Shown here in pieces: positions 10,096 through 20,203 of a stretch of 64,000 nucleotides of DNA (the stretch's first letter is position 1; each line of letters begins with the position of its first letter). The translations under genes and the position numbers were made by a program. Source of the DNA: Desmodus rotundus (taxonomy: Eukaryota > Chordata > Mammalia > Chiroptera > Phyllostomidae); the NCBI RefSeq assembly GCF_022682495.2, contig NC_071391.1, forward strand, positions 14,855,680 to 14,919,679. Reading direction: 5' to 3'. The notes beneath the pieces were generated by a model, which worked only from the letters and a program-made list of their open reading frames with translations, was not told where the DNA came from and did not search any database.

Positions 10096-10681
10096 GGGAG
10101 TCATATCATTAATCAGGGGACAGAAGGGGCGCACACTCACAGCAGGCCTGCTTGTCCATGAGGGAGGGGACGGCCACTCCTGGCCCCTGATGCATCTTCA
10201 GCACCCAGTGAACTATGGGGACCATAGTAGCTGTTCAAGAACTACTCATCTAATGAATAAAGGACCTTCAGAGTCATATCGGTTCTGTTTTAGACTGGAA
10301 AAGCAAAAGGTGGACAGTTTATCCAATAGCTAGCTATCTTAGCTCTTTCATCAGGAATTATAGATCTGAGTTCTTAAAAGCAAGCAAGTAGAACGGCATC
10401 ACGGTCACCGTTCTCAGCTGACCGTGCCCTGGAGAAGCCTGGCTGTTCAGACCCAGAGGCCAGGCCACTCCCCACCCAGGGGTAGCCTGCCCACGCAGCA
10501 GGCTTGGGCCTGACACAGAGAGCAGGCTCTGGAAGCTGGGGCTGCAAGTACAAATGGGAAATGTTGGTGGCCCTCCCGCCTGGGCTCAGACCTCAGTGTG
10601 TCTCCCCTGCAATGTAGGCCCAGGGGCTCCACCTCCCACCATGGGGTGCCCACGGGTGGGGTGGGGGATGGCAGTACTCAC

Positions 10682-10876
10682 AAACAGCAGCAGACATTTG
10701 TTCTCCCGGATGGCCCCGCAGCAGCCCAGGAAGCCGAGCAGAAAAAGCAGGCCCCCCATGGCCAGGAGGATGTAGGCGCCCGTGATGAGCAAGGGGTTGG
10801 CAGCCACGATCTCTCGGAAGCCCGTGGGGTCCACTATGACCCAGATGCCGAGGCCCAGCAGACAGGCTCCACCCAG
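10682..10876 (-). CDS. TSPAN18: Tetraspanin-18, second coding exon (residues 22-86, TM1 end to TM3 start)
   Basis: This 195-nt, 65-residue exon begins Leu-Gly-Gly-Ala-Cys-Leu-Leu, completing TM1 with the typical tetraspanin glycines. It continues through the small extracellular loop (Val-Asp-Pro-Thr-Gly-Phe-Arg-Glu-Ile, residues 36-44) and then TM2 (about 54-76, Gly/Leu-rich, ending Gly-Cys-Cys-Gly). The short inner loop Arg-Glu-Asn-Lys-Cys-Leu follows. The inner-loop and membrane-edge cysteines (73, 74, 82) are the usual sort of palmitoylation sites. The acceptor is GAGCAG and the donor TTT|GTGAGT, with both ends phase 0. The sequence is a near-exact match to TSPAN18, and this exon gave the first identification of the gene. 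Confidence 0.97.
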
Positions 10877-11174
10877 CTGCTCAGAGGCCCAGGCAGCAGG
10901 GAGGAGAAGAAAGGGGCAGACACAGAGGTGAGACATTAGATCCTCTACCCCCTCCCCCACGCACCCCCGCACCAGGCCCCAGCAGAGGCCGTGAGCCCGG
11001 TGAGCCAGGTGGAGACTCCGCGTGCTGCAGGAGCCCATGTCCCCGCACCGCCTGCCATTGCCGAAAGTCTTCCTACTCACTGGCCTTAACAGCAGCTCGC
11101 ATCCTCCGAACCCAGCCTCTGTCTGACCCAGGCCCCCATCGGCCCGCCGGGAACCATATCACGTGGAGTTTACT

Positions 11175-11345
11175 GGCCACGTTTAGACTCTCCTTACATG
11201 TCAGAGCTGCAGGATCACGAGGTCGCCTAGTCCAACCCTCAGATGCCACACTGAGCCCCACAGGGGGCCAATGACCTGCTGAGGGCCACATGGCAATTTG
11301 GGGGCAGAACCCAGGCTGAATCCCTGGCCTCCCTGACTCCAGCTC
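11175..11345 (-). repeat. MIR-like repeat
   Basis: AGTCCAACCCTCAGATGCC, then CCAATGACCTGCTGAGGGCC, ACATGGCAATTTGGGGGC and AGAACCCAGGCTGAATCCC follow the order of MIR antisense copies. It is degenerate, with part of the core replaced. Confidence 0.5.
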
Positions 11346-11564
11346 CAAGGACACTCCCCAAGCTCCATGACAGGCACAGGCACTGACACTGTGCCAGCAC
11401 CCTGCCAGGGACAGTAAGGCAGACAAACCAACCCCTCAGTCCCCAACAGGAGCTCTCCGTCAGGTTGGGCACTCCACTCTCAAATCTGCACCTCGAAAGT
11501 TTCCACGTTTATGTCCTCATCTGTATGGCCCATCTCCTGGGCCTTACTCATCTCAGAGAGAAAG

Positions 11565-11645
11565 GGCTGTGTTACTTATCAGCTGTGTGACCTCTCGTAA
11601 ATGGCTTAACCTCTCTGAACTTTTTAGCTTCCTTGTGGTTAAAAA
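11565..11645 (+). repeat. MIR SINE fragment
   Basis: CAGCTGTGTGACCTCTCGTA, AATGGCTTAACCTCTCTGAA and TTAGCTTCCTTGTGG keep the MIR sense order. Confidence 0.7.
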
Positions 11646-12654
11646 AAAGACCCAAATCCCCACCTCCCAAGGTGGCCCTGAGGAGGAAAGGACAGGATGG
11701 GTGTGAGTGTACTGAGTGGGTTTTGGTAAATAGCTCTTCCCTTTGTCCCGGGCACAGATAAGAACTGGAAGCGGATCCGATGCAGGCGAGCCAGTTTGGC
11801 ATTGTTGGGTTTTGAAGGCTGTAAAGTGTTCGGGATCCCAGTGTGGTGGGAGGAACGGCAGATGGTGGCTAAGAGCAAACTGCTGAGCTCTGGCTTGCCT
11901 GAGTGGGGACTGGAAGCTGTGGGGAAGAGCTGCGCAGTTTGGGGCAAAAAATCGTATTTTAGGTACAGCTGGGGCAGGGTAGAGAGGCCCAAGGGACCCA
12001 GCAGTGGGGGAGAAAGGGAAAACCAACAGAGATGGCCAATGACAGAGGCTACAATTTTGCCCTCTGTCACTGGTGTCCTTAACAACCTCCAGTGAAGCCT
12101 GTGCCCCTCCCCATGGCTGCTGGAGGTTTTGGGGTCACAACTGTGTGCTGAGGGCTGCACACAGGGAGGGCCTGCGCACAGACTGAGCTGCCCAGGTGGC
12201 CCTGCCCCCTTTTGGGTGGGGACTTGCCTGAGGTTACTAGCTTGGAAGTTGGGTCTAGAATTCAAGTCTGTTGGGCTCCCTGCTCTTCGGAATTATGGGC
12301 CTGGGGGTGGGGGTGGGGGATGGGGTGTGGTCCAGGACAGTGGCTGAGATGTATAGAAGACAGATGGAGACAGTCAGTCTCTTCTTCAGAGTGACCCTGC
12401 CCTGGAGGACATTAATGGGCGTTTATTCATCCAGGTCCAGGCTGCACCGAGGGTAAAAGTTCAGGTAGGGTCAGGAAAGCCTTTAGGGACTCAAGACGCC
12501 AGGAGTGTGGCTCTGTCCTATGGAAGGCCACTGCTCTCGCCCTCGGCGGGCTGTGCGGCAGCACCCTGGGCTGGCCACCCGAGCCCTCTGTCCCTTGCGG
12601 AGGGAATCCACAGGTTGGGTGGGGATGGAGCTCAGCTACTGGGTGCTGACAGGT

Positions 12655-12835
12655 TGCAGGCACTTCCTGATCTTGCTTAATTAAAAAAACAAAACAAAAA
12701 CACCTGCTGAGGTAGGTGATGGAGGGATGAAGACTCTGAGGTTCAGAGAGGTGAAGCGTGTTTCAAATCACATAGCTGGTAAAACGCAAAGCTTGGCTTT
12801 GAACCCAGGTCTCCTAGTCCCAGAGAGGTTTCTCA
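12655..12835 (-). repeat. MIR SINE with A-rich interruption
   Basis: ACTCTGAGGTTCAGAGAGGT, AAATCACATAGCTGGTAAAA and TTTGAACCCAGGTCTCCTAG are clear. A short AAAACAAAACAAAAAC stretch interrupts the left half. Confidence 0.8.
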
Positions 12836-13253
12836 TTCCCTCAGGTCCCCCGCCGCAGCTCTGCCGTCTGTAATGCTCTGGGGTTGGGGCTAGGTGGGGT
12901 GCCCGCTGCTGCCCTCTGGTCACCCTGTCTCCTCCCTTCCCCCGGTCCCTGCCAGGGGTCATATCCCAAGACAGTAGTGGGACTGAGGCCCTCACCCTTT
13001 GTCAGAGGAGCTGGACCAACCCGGGTCCTTGTGAAATGTCTCTCCTAGGACGGTGGGCTACTTGGAGTGGGGTGGGCACTGCTGGGGGCCCCCCACCCAG
13101 AAGACCCTGGCTGGGCAGGTAGATCTGCTTCTTGCACTGGCCCCTGTTCCCACCCCGGGACACTGCCCATTGTGACTATTTCCAAGCAGCAGTCAGTTCT
13201 GCCCACTTGGCAGAGGCCTAAGGAGCCCCCAGGCGTGTTCCAGGAATACTTAC

Positions 13254-13316
13254 AAATATGAAGAAATTGAAAACAAACATCAGATACTTCATGCAGCTCA
13301 GACAGTCGCCTTCCAT
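13254..13316 (-). CDS. TSPAN18: Tetraspanin-18, first coding exon with start codon (residues 1-21)
   Basis: The ATG at 13316-13314 sits in a strong context (CACCATGG). It opens [11 protein letters not shown], the cytosolic N-terminus, with Cys5 and Cys8 placed as in palmitoylated tetraspanins. TM1 then begins ([10 protein letters not shown]). The exon ends at a strong donor, TTT|GTAAGT, in phase 0. Only 10 nt of 5' UTR precede the ATG before an acceptor (TTTTGTAG at 13334-13327), so the rest of the leader lies in an upstream exon I could not place. The protein belongs to the plasma membrane. TSPAN18 is described as an endothelial regulator of Orai1-dependent calcium entry, and in chick as a regulator of cadherin-6B in neural crest. 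Confidence 0.96.
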
Positions 13317-13326
13317 GGTGCTCCAC
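13317..13326 (-). other. TSPAN18: TSPAN18 5' UTR segment in the start-codon exon
   Basis: These ten nucleotides (GTGGAGCACC) lie between the acceptor TTTTGTAG and the ATG. There is no upstream ATG within the exon. Confidence 0.8.
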
Positions 13327-13524
13327 CTACAAAACAGCAAGGCTCCTCAGTCCTCCCACAGGGGGACCCCACCCAGAAGGAACCCCTGCTCCTCTGTCTC
13401 CTCCATGGTGGGGGGTGGGGTCCCAGCCTGCCCTCGTAGTGGGAGGGGGAAGAGGGAAGCTCATAACAACTTCCTCTTCCAGGGAAGGCACTTTGCTCCG
13501 TGGAGCCAGTTAGGCGTGAGAACT

Positions 13525-13760
13525 TGGGAACAAGCATGCCTGAGTTTAAGCTCCTGTCTACCATTCATTTGCTGTGTGGCCTTGGGCAAATTACTCTACC
13601 TCTCTGAATCTTGTTCTCTCTAACTTGAAAATGGAAATTAAAAACAGAACCTTCCTCCCAAGCAGCGCTGTGAGGATAAATTGAAATGACGTAGTAAGAT
13701 GCTTAGCATGACCCCGGCATGTGGCAAGGGCTCAGCGATGCTACCCGATGATATTACTTG
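13525..13760 (+). repeat. MIR SINE, nearly full length
   Basis: TTTGCTGTGTGGCCTTGGGC, AAATTACTCTACCTCTCTGA, GAAAATGGAAATTAAAAACAG, then GCTGTGAGGATAAATTGAAA and GCATGTGGCAAGGGCTCAG follow the whole MIR sense order. Confidence 0.85.
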
Positions 13761-13769
13761 ACTGCTGAA

Positions 13770-13885
13770 GTGAGCCTTCTGTTTGGCAGATGAGCGACTG
13801 AGACTCAGAGCCTTGAGAGACCCGCCAAGGTCACAAATCAGGATAGGACCCAGGCCTGACACACTTCTCACCGCCGTGCACTGCC
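13770..13885 (-). repeat. MIR SINE
   Basis: GGCAGATGAGCGACTGAGAC, TCAGAGCCTTGAGAGACCCG and AAGGTCACAAATCAGGATAG. It lies back to back with the sense copy just to the left. Confidence 0.75.
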
Positions 13886-14024
13886 TCCAGCCCGCAGGAA
13901 TGCCCGGTGAGGAAGGGTGTGGCAGGGAGAAGAGGTGAGGGCTCCCAGCTGGGGCCAGTCCCTCCCACGCCCTACCTCCAGAGTGCCACCTCCCTCCGGA
14001 GCCCAGTGAGTCAGTGAGTACGAT

Positions 14025-14110
14025 TCCATTCAGCCAACATTTATTCACATCACCCAGAAGCCAGGCGCTGGGGCTTGAGGCCGATGAAATGCAGCCCTTC
14101 CCCATCCCCG
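14025..14110. repeat. L2-type fragment
   Basis: ATTCAGCCAACATTTATTCA followed by AGAAGCCAGGCGCTGGGGCT resembles L2 3' sequence. Confidence 0.5.
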
Positions 14111-14574
14111 GGAGGAGCAGAAAACATCTGCTATTACGAGTCAGACCTCAAGGTGCACAAGACATATTCATATTCAATATTCAATGTTTTCACACTTTCT
14201 TCATGACAGCCCTAGAGAGGAGATGGGTGGGGCCAGGAGGACCTGCCCTCGTCCCTCTTCCAGGCCCGTCCTCCCGGCAGCCAGTGGAAGGGCGGAGACT
14301 CAGTGGGGACTGAGGGGAACGGCTGGCCTGCTGTCTGGCTAGTGTCTCTTCTGCTTGGCCCATGCTAGTGCCCATCAGGTGTTAAAGAACTTGACCACCA
14401 TCCCAAGCCCAGGCTCTTCCTCCGTCAGGCTCAGCTGTAGACAGGCCTTTGGAGGCAGCCTCAGCCTCAGTGAGATGCTGAGCAGTCTGCAGGAGGCCGG
14501 GCTCTGGAGTCCCTCCACTCTGCCCACCCAGGCAAAGCTGCTCTCCAAAGTAGGATCCAGTTTTCAGTGGGCTC

Positions 14575-14690
14575 TGGCAATTTAGCAATTAAGGGGCATA
14601 ATAAATATGCCAGCTCATAAACGGGCTCCCTGTATTTACTATGCCCCACATTCATTAGAGACTACATTGAAGGGGAGGCTTGTGGAGCGC
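14575..14690. promoter_or_regulatory. Candidate conserved enhancer 1.3 kb upstream of the start-codon exon
   Basis: AT-rich non-repeat island with TTTAGCAATTAAGG, ATAATAAATATGCC, TCATAAACGG, TATTTACTATGCC and ACATTCATTAGAGAC. Several are homeodomain or forkhead-type cores. No open frame. Confidence 0.35.
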
Positions 14691-14874
14691 GGGACTCCCA
14701 GACAAGTGCAATAAAAGGAGACGTGGCCCCTGGGAAGAGCCTCCGACAACCTCAAAAGTGAGGCAGGCAGGAAAACAGATGATGTGAGCTGGAAGGTAGA
14801 CGGAGACGGGGACCTGGGTCCCAGCCCCAGGGCCGGGTGGGCGACTAGAAAGGGGGCTTTGTGCCTGACAGTGC

Positions 14875-15035
14875 ATCACATCCCAGATCTGGCAGCTCAG
14901 CTGCTGGCCTGGGGCAACTGCCTGCACCTGAGTTTCCTTGTCTTTAAAATTAGTGTAAAAATAACACCTTCCTGACAATGCGTGGAAAATACTGAGCACA
15001 GAACTTGGCACATGGTAGCCAATAAGAGCAACAGA
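14875..15035 (+). repeat. MIR SINE
   Basis: CCTGGGGCAACTGCCTGCAC, TGAGTTTCCTTGTCTTTAAA, GTAAAAATAACACCTTCCTG, then AGCACAGAACTTGGCACATG. Confidence 0.8.
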
Positions 15036-15059
15036 GAGTGACGGCTGGCACAGCCGGAG

Positions 15060-15235
15060 TTCCTACTAAGTGCCAAGAAACATGCACTATGTCTGTCCTC
15101 ATTAAGCTCCGAGATACAGGTAATGTCATTTTTCAGGTGAGACAAATGAGGCTCAGAGGGGTGGAATCACTTATCTGGGGCAAAACAGCATGGAAATGCC
15201 TAAGGTAGCATTTGAACCCAGGTCTGTCTTATTTT
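15060..15235 (-). repeat. MIR SINE
   Basis: CTACTAAGTGCCAAGAAACA, TTTTCAGGTGAGACAAATGA, GGCTCAGAGGGGTGGAATCA, then GCATTTGAACCCAGGTCTGT. Confidence 0.85.
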
Positions 15236-15844
15236 GGAGCCACAATTCTTACCATTTTCAGTGAATGCTAATTCCTTGCCCCATTCATCCATTGTCCAAA
15301 ATTCAGGCCTATCTTCCCACCTCCTATACCAATTTATTTCCCACTGTCCAGGGGAAAGAGCCTCTTGGGCCATTATCTACTGCCAGGGTGGTCAAAAGAC
15401 CAATGTCTGCCTGCTCCACTCCCCACAAGGGGCTTCTGGTCATGTGGACGCACCTCTACAGCCAAATGGCCAGATAAGAGTGACAGACATATGGACTCTC
15501 CAATCGCTACTTGGATCTGGCTCTTAGCCCCACCCACCCACAGAGCCTTTTGGATGTTAGCATCACCCCACAGTTCCCTCATTTACCTCTTAAGAGAGTG
15601 GGGACAGGGACAGTCTCTGGAAAGGGGGCTGAGAAGACATCTGAGACCATAAGCTCAAGGGCTTAGTTTTTTCTCAAAAAAGATGTTCAAAAGGCACTTA
15701 TAAAGGAGACGGGGGGCCTCTCTGCTACATGGGAGTGGCACGCCCTCCCTGGGACCAGGGGCGAAAGGCCCAGTGAGATCCCTTCTTTCTAGGGGGCCCA
15801 CAGGGACCTCAAAGGGAGAGTTTCAGTGTGGGAGGGGGCTGCAG

Positions 15845-16015
15845 AGTCAGACCGGACCTGGCGCCCCCACCTCCCAGGACAAATCACATGACCTCTCTGG
15901 GCCTTTGCTTTCACATCTGCGGAATGGGGCCAAGAATGCAGGCCTCCTCGGCAAATTGTATGGACTGGGATTAAATGATAACACCTGTAGAGCTCGTCCC
16001 ACCGTGCCTGACAGG
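15845..16015 (+). repeat. MIR SINE
   Basis: CAAATCACATGACCTCTCTG, GGCCTTTGCTTTCACATCTG, CGGAATGGGGCC, then GGATTAAATGATAACACCTG. Confidence 0.75.
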
Positions 16016-16934
16016 TGGCGGCTCTGTTCCCTCTTTCCTCCCTGCTGCCCAGCCCCAAGCAGCTCCTCTACCTGCCCTTCCAGACACCGACCAGACACCT
16101 TCGCTGCAGTTCTGTGTCAGGAGAGGTGAGGACTGTGGTGCCGAGGATTTCTGAGTGGGGAGAATGTGTGTGCATTTGTCCTCAGACTGGGTTCCCGGAG
16201 ACCAAGCATATCCTAACCTATTTCCAGGATATCAAATATCTCAGAAACCACCCCCTTACCACTGGCCAGGCAAGTGTCTTGGGTTTTAGAGCAATTCAGC
16301 CACCCCAGGGTGGGGGCCCTGTTTCTCGAGTTATTCAGAAGCTCTGGCCACCAGGTATGTATGACTTTGCAGTACAAAAACTAAGGAGAAACTTTAGCAC
16401 ATACTTAATAAGTGACTTAGTAAAGGCAGGGCTGTTCGGTAAGAAAACCCTCTAAATCTTGGGGCTCAGAGGGATGAAATGTAGGGGTCAGCATCGTAGG
16501 CGAACTTGACTCTGTGTGAATTCAACTCCCCACATGCAACTGGAACGTGTGCAGGAGGGAAAGTTAGTGCTGTGTCCCAGCTGCCCTTCCGAGTGGGCGT
16601 CAGCCCCAGGGTGGGCAGCGGGGGGAGCCCTGCCCCTGCTGCTGTGGGTCCCATGGTCTCAAGGCTCCTGTGCCTGTCACAGTGTCCCCGCACCTGAGCA
16701 CACGAGGCCTCTGGGCTTGCAGATGGATGTTTTTCCCCCCAGACGCAACCGACTATTTTCTTATATCACAAAACCAGGTGTTTAAGAGCTTTAGGGGGAT
16801 TTATGGGGAACTTGGTCTGACATCCGTCAGTGTGGGTGCCAATTTAGAGCCCAGCCCTCGTGTAACTTGTGTCATCCGCACTCCAGTGACCGAAGTCCTT
16901 GGTCATCAAAGTCAGGGCACCACTGATCCGGCCC

Positions 16935-17040
16935 AACACCCTCACTTTAGAAACGAGCAAACTGAGGCTGAGGAAGGGCAAGGGGGTTTGGCCAAGTGGC
17001 CAAACCAGTGAGCGAGGGATCTGAACGAAACGGGAGCCTT
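16935..17040 (-). repeat. MIR SINE fragment
   Basis: CACTTTAGAAACGAGCAAAC then TGAGGCTGAGGAAGGGCAAG and AGGGATCTGAACGAAACGGG. Confidence 0.65.
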
Positions 17041-17099
17041 GTTTCTGGAAGCCCAGGCCAGTGCCCACGGGAACACTACAAACTCAAGGTCTTCCTTAC

Positions 17100-17258
17100 T
17101 TAATCTGGTAGCACAGGTCTTCCTCTGTTCGGATGCACGCTTCGTGAAGGCGGGGCCTGTTTGTGTACTGCCATATTCCCAGTGTCTAGAGCTGTGCTCG
17201 GCACATGGGGGGTCCTCAATTAATACATCTGAACGGACGAATGAATGAATGAATGGTG
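17100..17258 (+). repeat. L2 3' end with (GAAT)n tail
   Basis: CGTGAAGGCGGGGCCTGTTT, ATATTCCCAGTGTCTAGAGC, GTGCTCGGCACATGG and CTCAATTAATACATCTGAAC, then GAATGAATGAATGAATGG. This is the classic L2 3' terminus. Confidence 0.8.
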
Positions 17259-17317
17259 GGAAAGGAGCAAATAGAAGAAAAAAGAGGGTTAGCAAATCAG
17301 AGGAATAGACAAAGGCA

Positions 17318-17408
17318 AGTCAGAGAGAGAGACAGATGGACAAAGACAGGGAGAGAGAAACAGACAGCAAGAAGTGACACAGGAAGAGACAGACGGACAG
17401 ACAGCACT
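17318..17408. repeat. GA/GACA-rich low-complexity tract
   Basis: Runs of CAGAGAGAGAGACAG, GGGAGAGAGAAACAGACAGC and AGAGACAGACGGACAGACAG. Confidence 0.75.
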
Positions 17409-17559
17409 GGGGGGAGAGATGGCTGTGTCAGGGTGGGGCAGAGGCCGCACAGTGAGGGGGAGGCAACTGCTGACTTGTCACCTGGGCGGTTCTTTGGGCG
17501 TAAGCAGGACGGAGTCTCCCGGTCAGAGGGGCTGCTGTGTATTTCTTTTATTGGCCCAG

Positions 17560-17665
17560 CTTGTCCTATAAGAGAAAATATTCGATTACCATAGGAAGTC
17601 ATTAAAGAACAGCCACATTCATGACGCTGTTTATGAAAATCCACCCTCCGGACACAAACGCAGGG
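17560..17665. promoter_or_regulatory. Candidate conserved element
   Basis: Non-repeat AT-rich island with ATTCGATTACC, AGTCATTAAAG and CATTCATGACGCTG motifs. Judged only from composition and motif look. Confidence 0.25.
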
Positions 17666-18714
17666 CAAGTGCCCTGCTAATCTGGGCCCATTAGGGCAAA
17701 CGAAAAGCCCTCCGCACCTGGGCCACCCAGCGGGGGAGGCCTGCGTGGGGTGCCCGCCTCTGCCCAGACGGCAGCTCTAGGCGCCCTTGCTGGGGCCGCA
17801 TGGGGAACTGCACCTTCAAAGGACTTGCAGTCTCTGGCACAGCTTCCTTGCTGCATGTGGCTGACGAACTGGGAGGAGGCAATGGGTGTGGGTGGCCCAT
17901 ACACCTGGATGTCACCTGAAGCCAGCGGGGCCCTCACATCAAATCCCCTCCCCAGGAACCCTGCCTCCACATAAGGAAAGAGAAATTTGGTGTTGGAAAC
18001 AGTTCCTTAGTTTTTCGTAAGGATTTGCCCAAAGGGCCCTTTGGAGAGTCAGCTCCCAGCAGTGGGGAATGAAGGTCTGGCTGCAGCAGCCAAATGGGCC
18101 CGGGTAGAGAGTCCTGTTCTACTGCACTTCTGGGGAACTCCACAGCCGGGTCCTGCTCACACACTGGGCTGGAGGACAAGTTCCAGGAGAAATCTGAGGC
18201 CGGGGGAGCTTGGGCTACAGTACGGAGGAAGCAGAGGGTTGCTGGGTCTCAGGTGCCGGTTCAGATTCCTTTTTCCCATTCACGTCATTCCACGCTCACT
18301 CCATCACCGCACTTCCGCACAGCCCGGACAGCGCCTGCTGTGGCCCCACCCCTGGAGACCTTCAGAAAGTCGCTATCCTCCCTGAGATATAGGTTCTCCT
18401 TTGAAAGCTGTGAAGCTCAGTTTTGAAGCCAAAGGTAGTTATAGAAATTCATGATGCGAAACACATAAAATGAAGTGATATAATGTGAAAGCACTTGGGA
18501 GTCTGAAAAGCACAGTTGCCATGGACAGCCATTATTACCAGCATCACCACAGATTGAGAATACGTGGATGCTCCAGCCACATTCACCAGTCATCAACGGA
18601 GGTGAGCGTGGGAGAGAAGCATGGACACACGGCTTACTCGGGATGGAGAGAAACATCTCCCCATTAAGTGGCCCGAAATTCAAGTTAATTCTTGCGGTTT
18701 TGTGGTAAGAAGCT

Positions 18715-18905
18715 AACAACAACATTTACCATGCACCAGGCCATGCTAAGAAAGTCTCCTGTATCCTCTTGTATAATCCTCACCCAGGAGGTGGGTGTGT
18801 TACCTCCTTTTGCAGATGAGGAAACCGAGGCTCAGAGACTGTGACTTCATGCCCATGGTTAGTGAGACACAACCGCGATTCAGGCCCAAGTGTGCTGGAC
18901 TCCAA
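18715..18905 (-). repeat. MIR SINE
   Basis: AACATTTACCATGCACCAGG, TATAATCCTCACCCAGGAGG, TTTTGCAGATGAGGAAACCG and AGGCTCAGAGACTGTGACTT. Confidence 0.88.
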
Positions 18906-19199
18906 AGCAGAGCTCCCGATAAAACACTAGTCTGTGGACATGATACTGGGGACAGGACACCAGAGGGAGTGAGTGTTATGTGTTGGTCCCTAAAGTCTCC
19001 AACCCAGTACTGCTCTGTCCTGAGTCGGGCAGAAAGGCAGAGTCCCAGGGAGCCAGCTAGCATCCTCCCTGGTGCCAGCTAGAGGCCTCTGGGGGGTGAC
19101 CCGATCCTGCCATCCCTCAACAGATGGGAGCCCTGAGGCCCAGACAGGGGCAGAGACAGGCGAGGTCAGGCAGCGCCTCAGGGTTCTCCTCTGCAGGCC

Positions 19200-19345
19200 T
19201 CTGCGAGGGCCAGACAGCTTTATTAATCTTGCCCCTCCCACTGCCCCAGATGGCGTCTCAATCCCATCTGTACAGAGCGGGCCCTGGGGGGGTTCTCTGA
19301 TTAAGGAGAACAGCTCAATTCATAAATCACTCCTTTTACTTTCAC
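19200..19345. promoter_or_regulatory. Candidate conserved element
   Basis: GCTTTATTAATCTTGCC, CTCTGATTAAGGAGAAC and CTCAATTCATAAATCACTCC lie in otherwise GC-rich sequence with no repeat landmarks. CAGATGG is an E-box-like motif. Confidence 0.28.
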
Positions 19346-19489
19346 TGCCCCGAGCCCCTGGGCATGCTTTCTGGAGAGAGAGAAAAGGAGGCATTGGGCA
19401 TGAGCGATGAGGGAAGCCCCCCTCAGAGGAAGTAAATGTACCTCTGGGCTGCTGTAGAGTGAGAAATGTGCTGTACACAACCCTGCCAG

Positions 19490-19700
19490 GAGAGGGCACT
19501 GTGGTGCAGGACCAGCCTGACCTCGGAAAACCTGGGCTCCAACCATCAGGGGCTCTGCCCTGACAAGCTAGGAGGCCTAGGCCACCCTCTCCAGCTCCTG
19601 AGCCTATGTTTCCTCATCTCTGCCATGGGGATTCTCGGTCTAACTCCCAGGGTCACTGAGAGACGTGAAGATGATGGAGGTGAAAGCACTTTAGCGGCTG
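19490..19700 (+). repeat. MIR SINE
   Basis: GAAAACCTGGGCTCCAACCA, CTATGTTTCCTCATCTCTGC, CATGGGGATTCTCGG, then AGGTGAAAGCACTTTAGCGG. Confidence 0.7.
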
Positions 19701-19964
19701 CACATCCAGTTCCTTCCTTCCTGTGTGTGCCAGACGCCTACTAGTGCCAGCCCTGGGCTTGGTCCAAGGCACGGAGACCAAGGACTCACTCAGGTCTGGT
19801 GAGATCAATAACCTGGTACTTGGAGAGGAGTGTTAACAGCCACATCAACCAAGTGCTCTGGGCATGCCCAGAGAGAGAGAAAGAAGTGCCGGAGGGGAGA
19901 CTGGAAGCTGGGGAGGCCTGTGTGTGGGAAGGGTAGGGCAGGACCAGCACTCATTCAGTGGGCC

Positions 19965-20077
19965 CCAATGAGAATGCATTGTACCAAGGGCGGTTACCTG
20001 TAACTATCTTAATTGATCTTCCAAAAAGCTCTGCAAAATAGATATTAGCTTTGTTCCCTTTCACAGGTGAGGAAACT
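19965..20077 (-). repeat. MIR SINE split by a MITE
   Basis: TGCATTGTACCAAGGGCGG, AAAAGCTCTGCAAAATAGAT, TTCACAGGTGAGGAAACT. The copy stops abruptly at the TA where the next element begins. Confidence 0.75.
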
Positions 20078-20078
20078 A

Positions 20079-20203
20079 CCGTATTTTGCTGTATATAATG
20101 CGCACCCACGTTTCAGTGCTAATTCCCGTGTATAACGTGCATCCTTATTTTTCCCTCAAAAATTTGGGCAAAAAAATGTGCATTATACATGGCAAAACTG
20201 GGG
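20079..20203. mobile_element. Mariner-type MITE (125 bp) nested in a MIR
   Basis: The element is flanked by TA at 20077-20078 and 20204-20205, the Tc1/mariner target duplication. The left end reads CCGTATTTTGCTGTATATA then ATGCGCAC. The right end, reverse-complemented, reads CCCCAGTTTTGCCATGTATA then ATGCAC, an imperfect terminal inverted repeat of about 27 nt. A further internal GTATAACGTGCAT copy lies near 20131. No transposase coding is present. The family name was not established. Confidence 0.75.

Larger units (their letters stand above)
3770..10681 (-). other. TSPAN18: TSPAN18 intron between second and third coding exons
   Basis: A 6.9-kb intron with donor GTGAGT and acceptor TTGCAG. 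It holds degenerate MIR and L2 copies (about 4995-5160, 6606-6800, 6918-7115, 7140-7290), a CRE/AP-1-like motif cluster near 6345, an octamer-containing stretch near 4690, a purine tract at 8751-9040, a short hairpin at 9372-9397 and an AT-rich patch at 7820-8110. No coding sequence is supported. Confidence 0.9.
10877..13253 (-). other. TSPAN18: TSPAN18 intron between first and second coding exons
   Basis: A 2.4-kb intron with donor GTAAGT and acceptor GAGCAG. It holds MIR-like copies near 11175-11345, 11565-11645 and 12655-12835, and a G-rich run (GGGGGTGGGGGTGGGGGATGG at about 12303-12323). The rest shows no feature. Confidence 0.9.

Noticed and set aside
11639..12265. Minus-strand open frame of 208 residues inside the TSPAN18 first coding intron
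   Set aside because: It overlaps a MIR fragment and other overlapping frames, and has no recognisable domain. It lies between two well-defined TSPAN18 exons.
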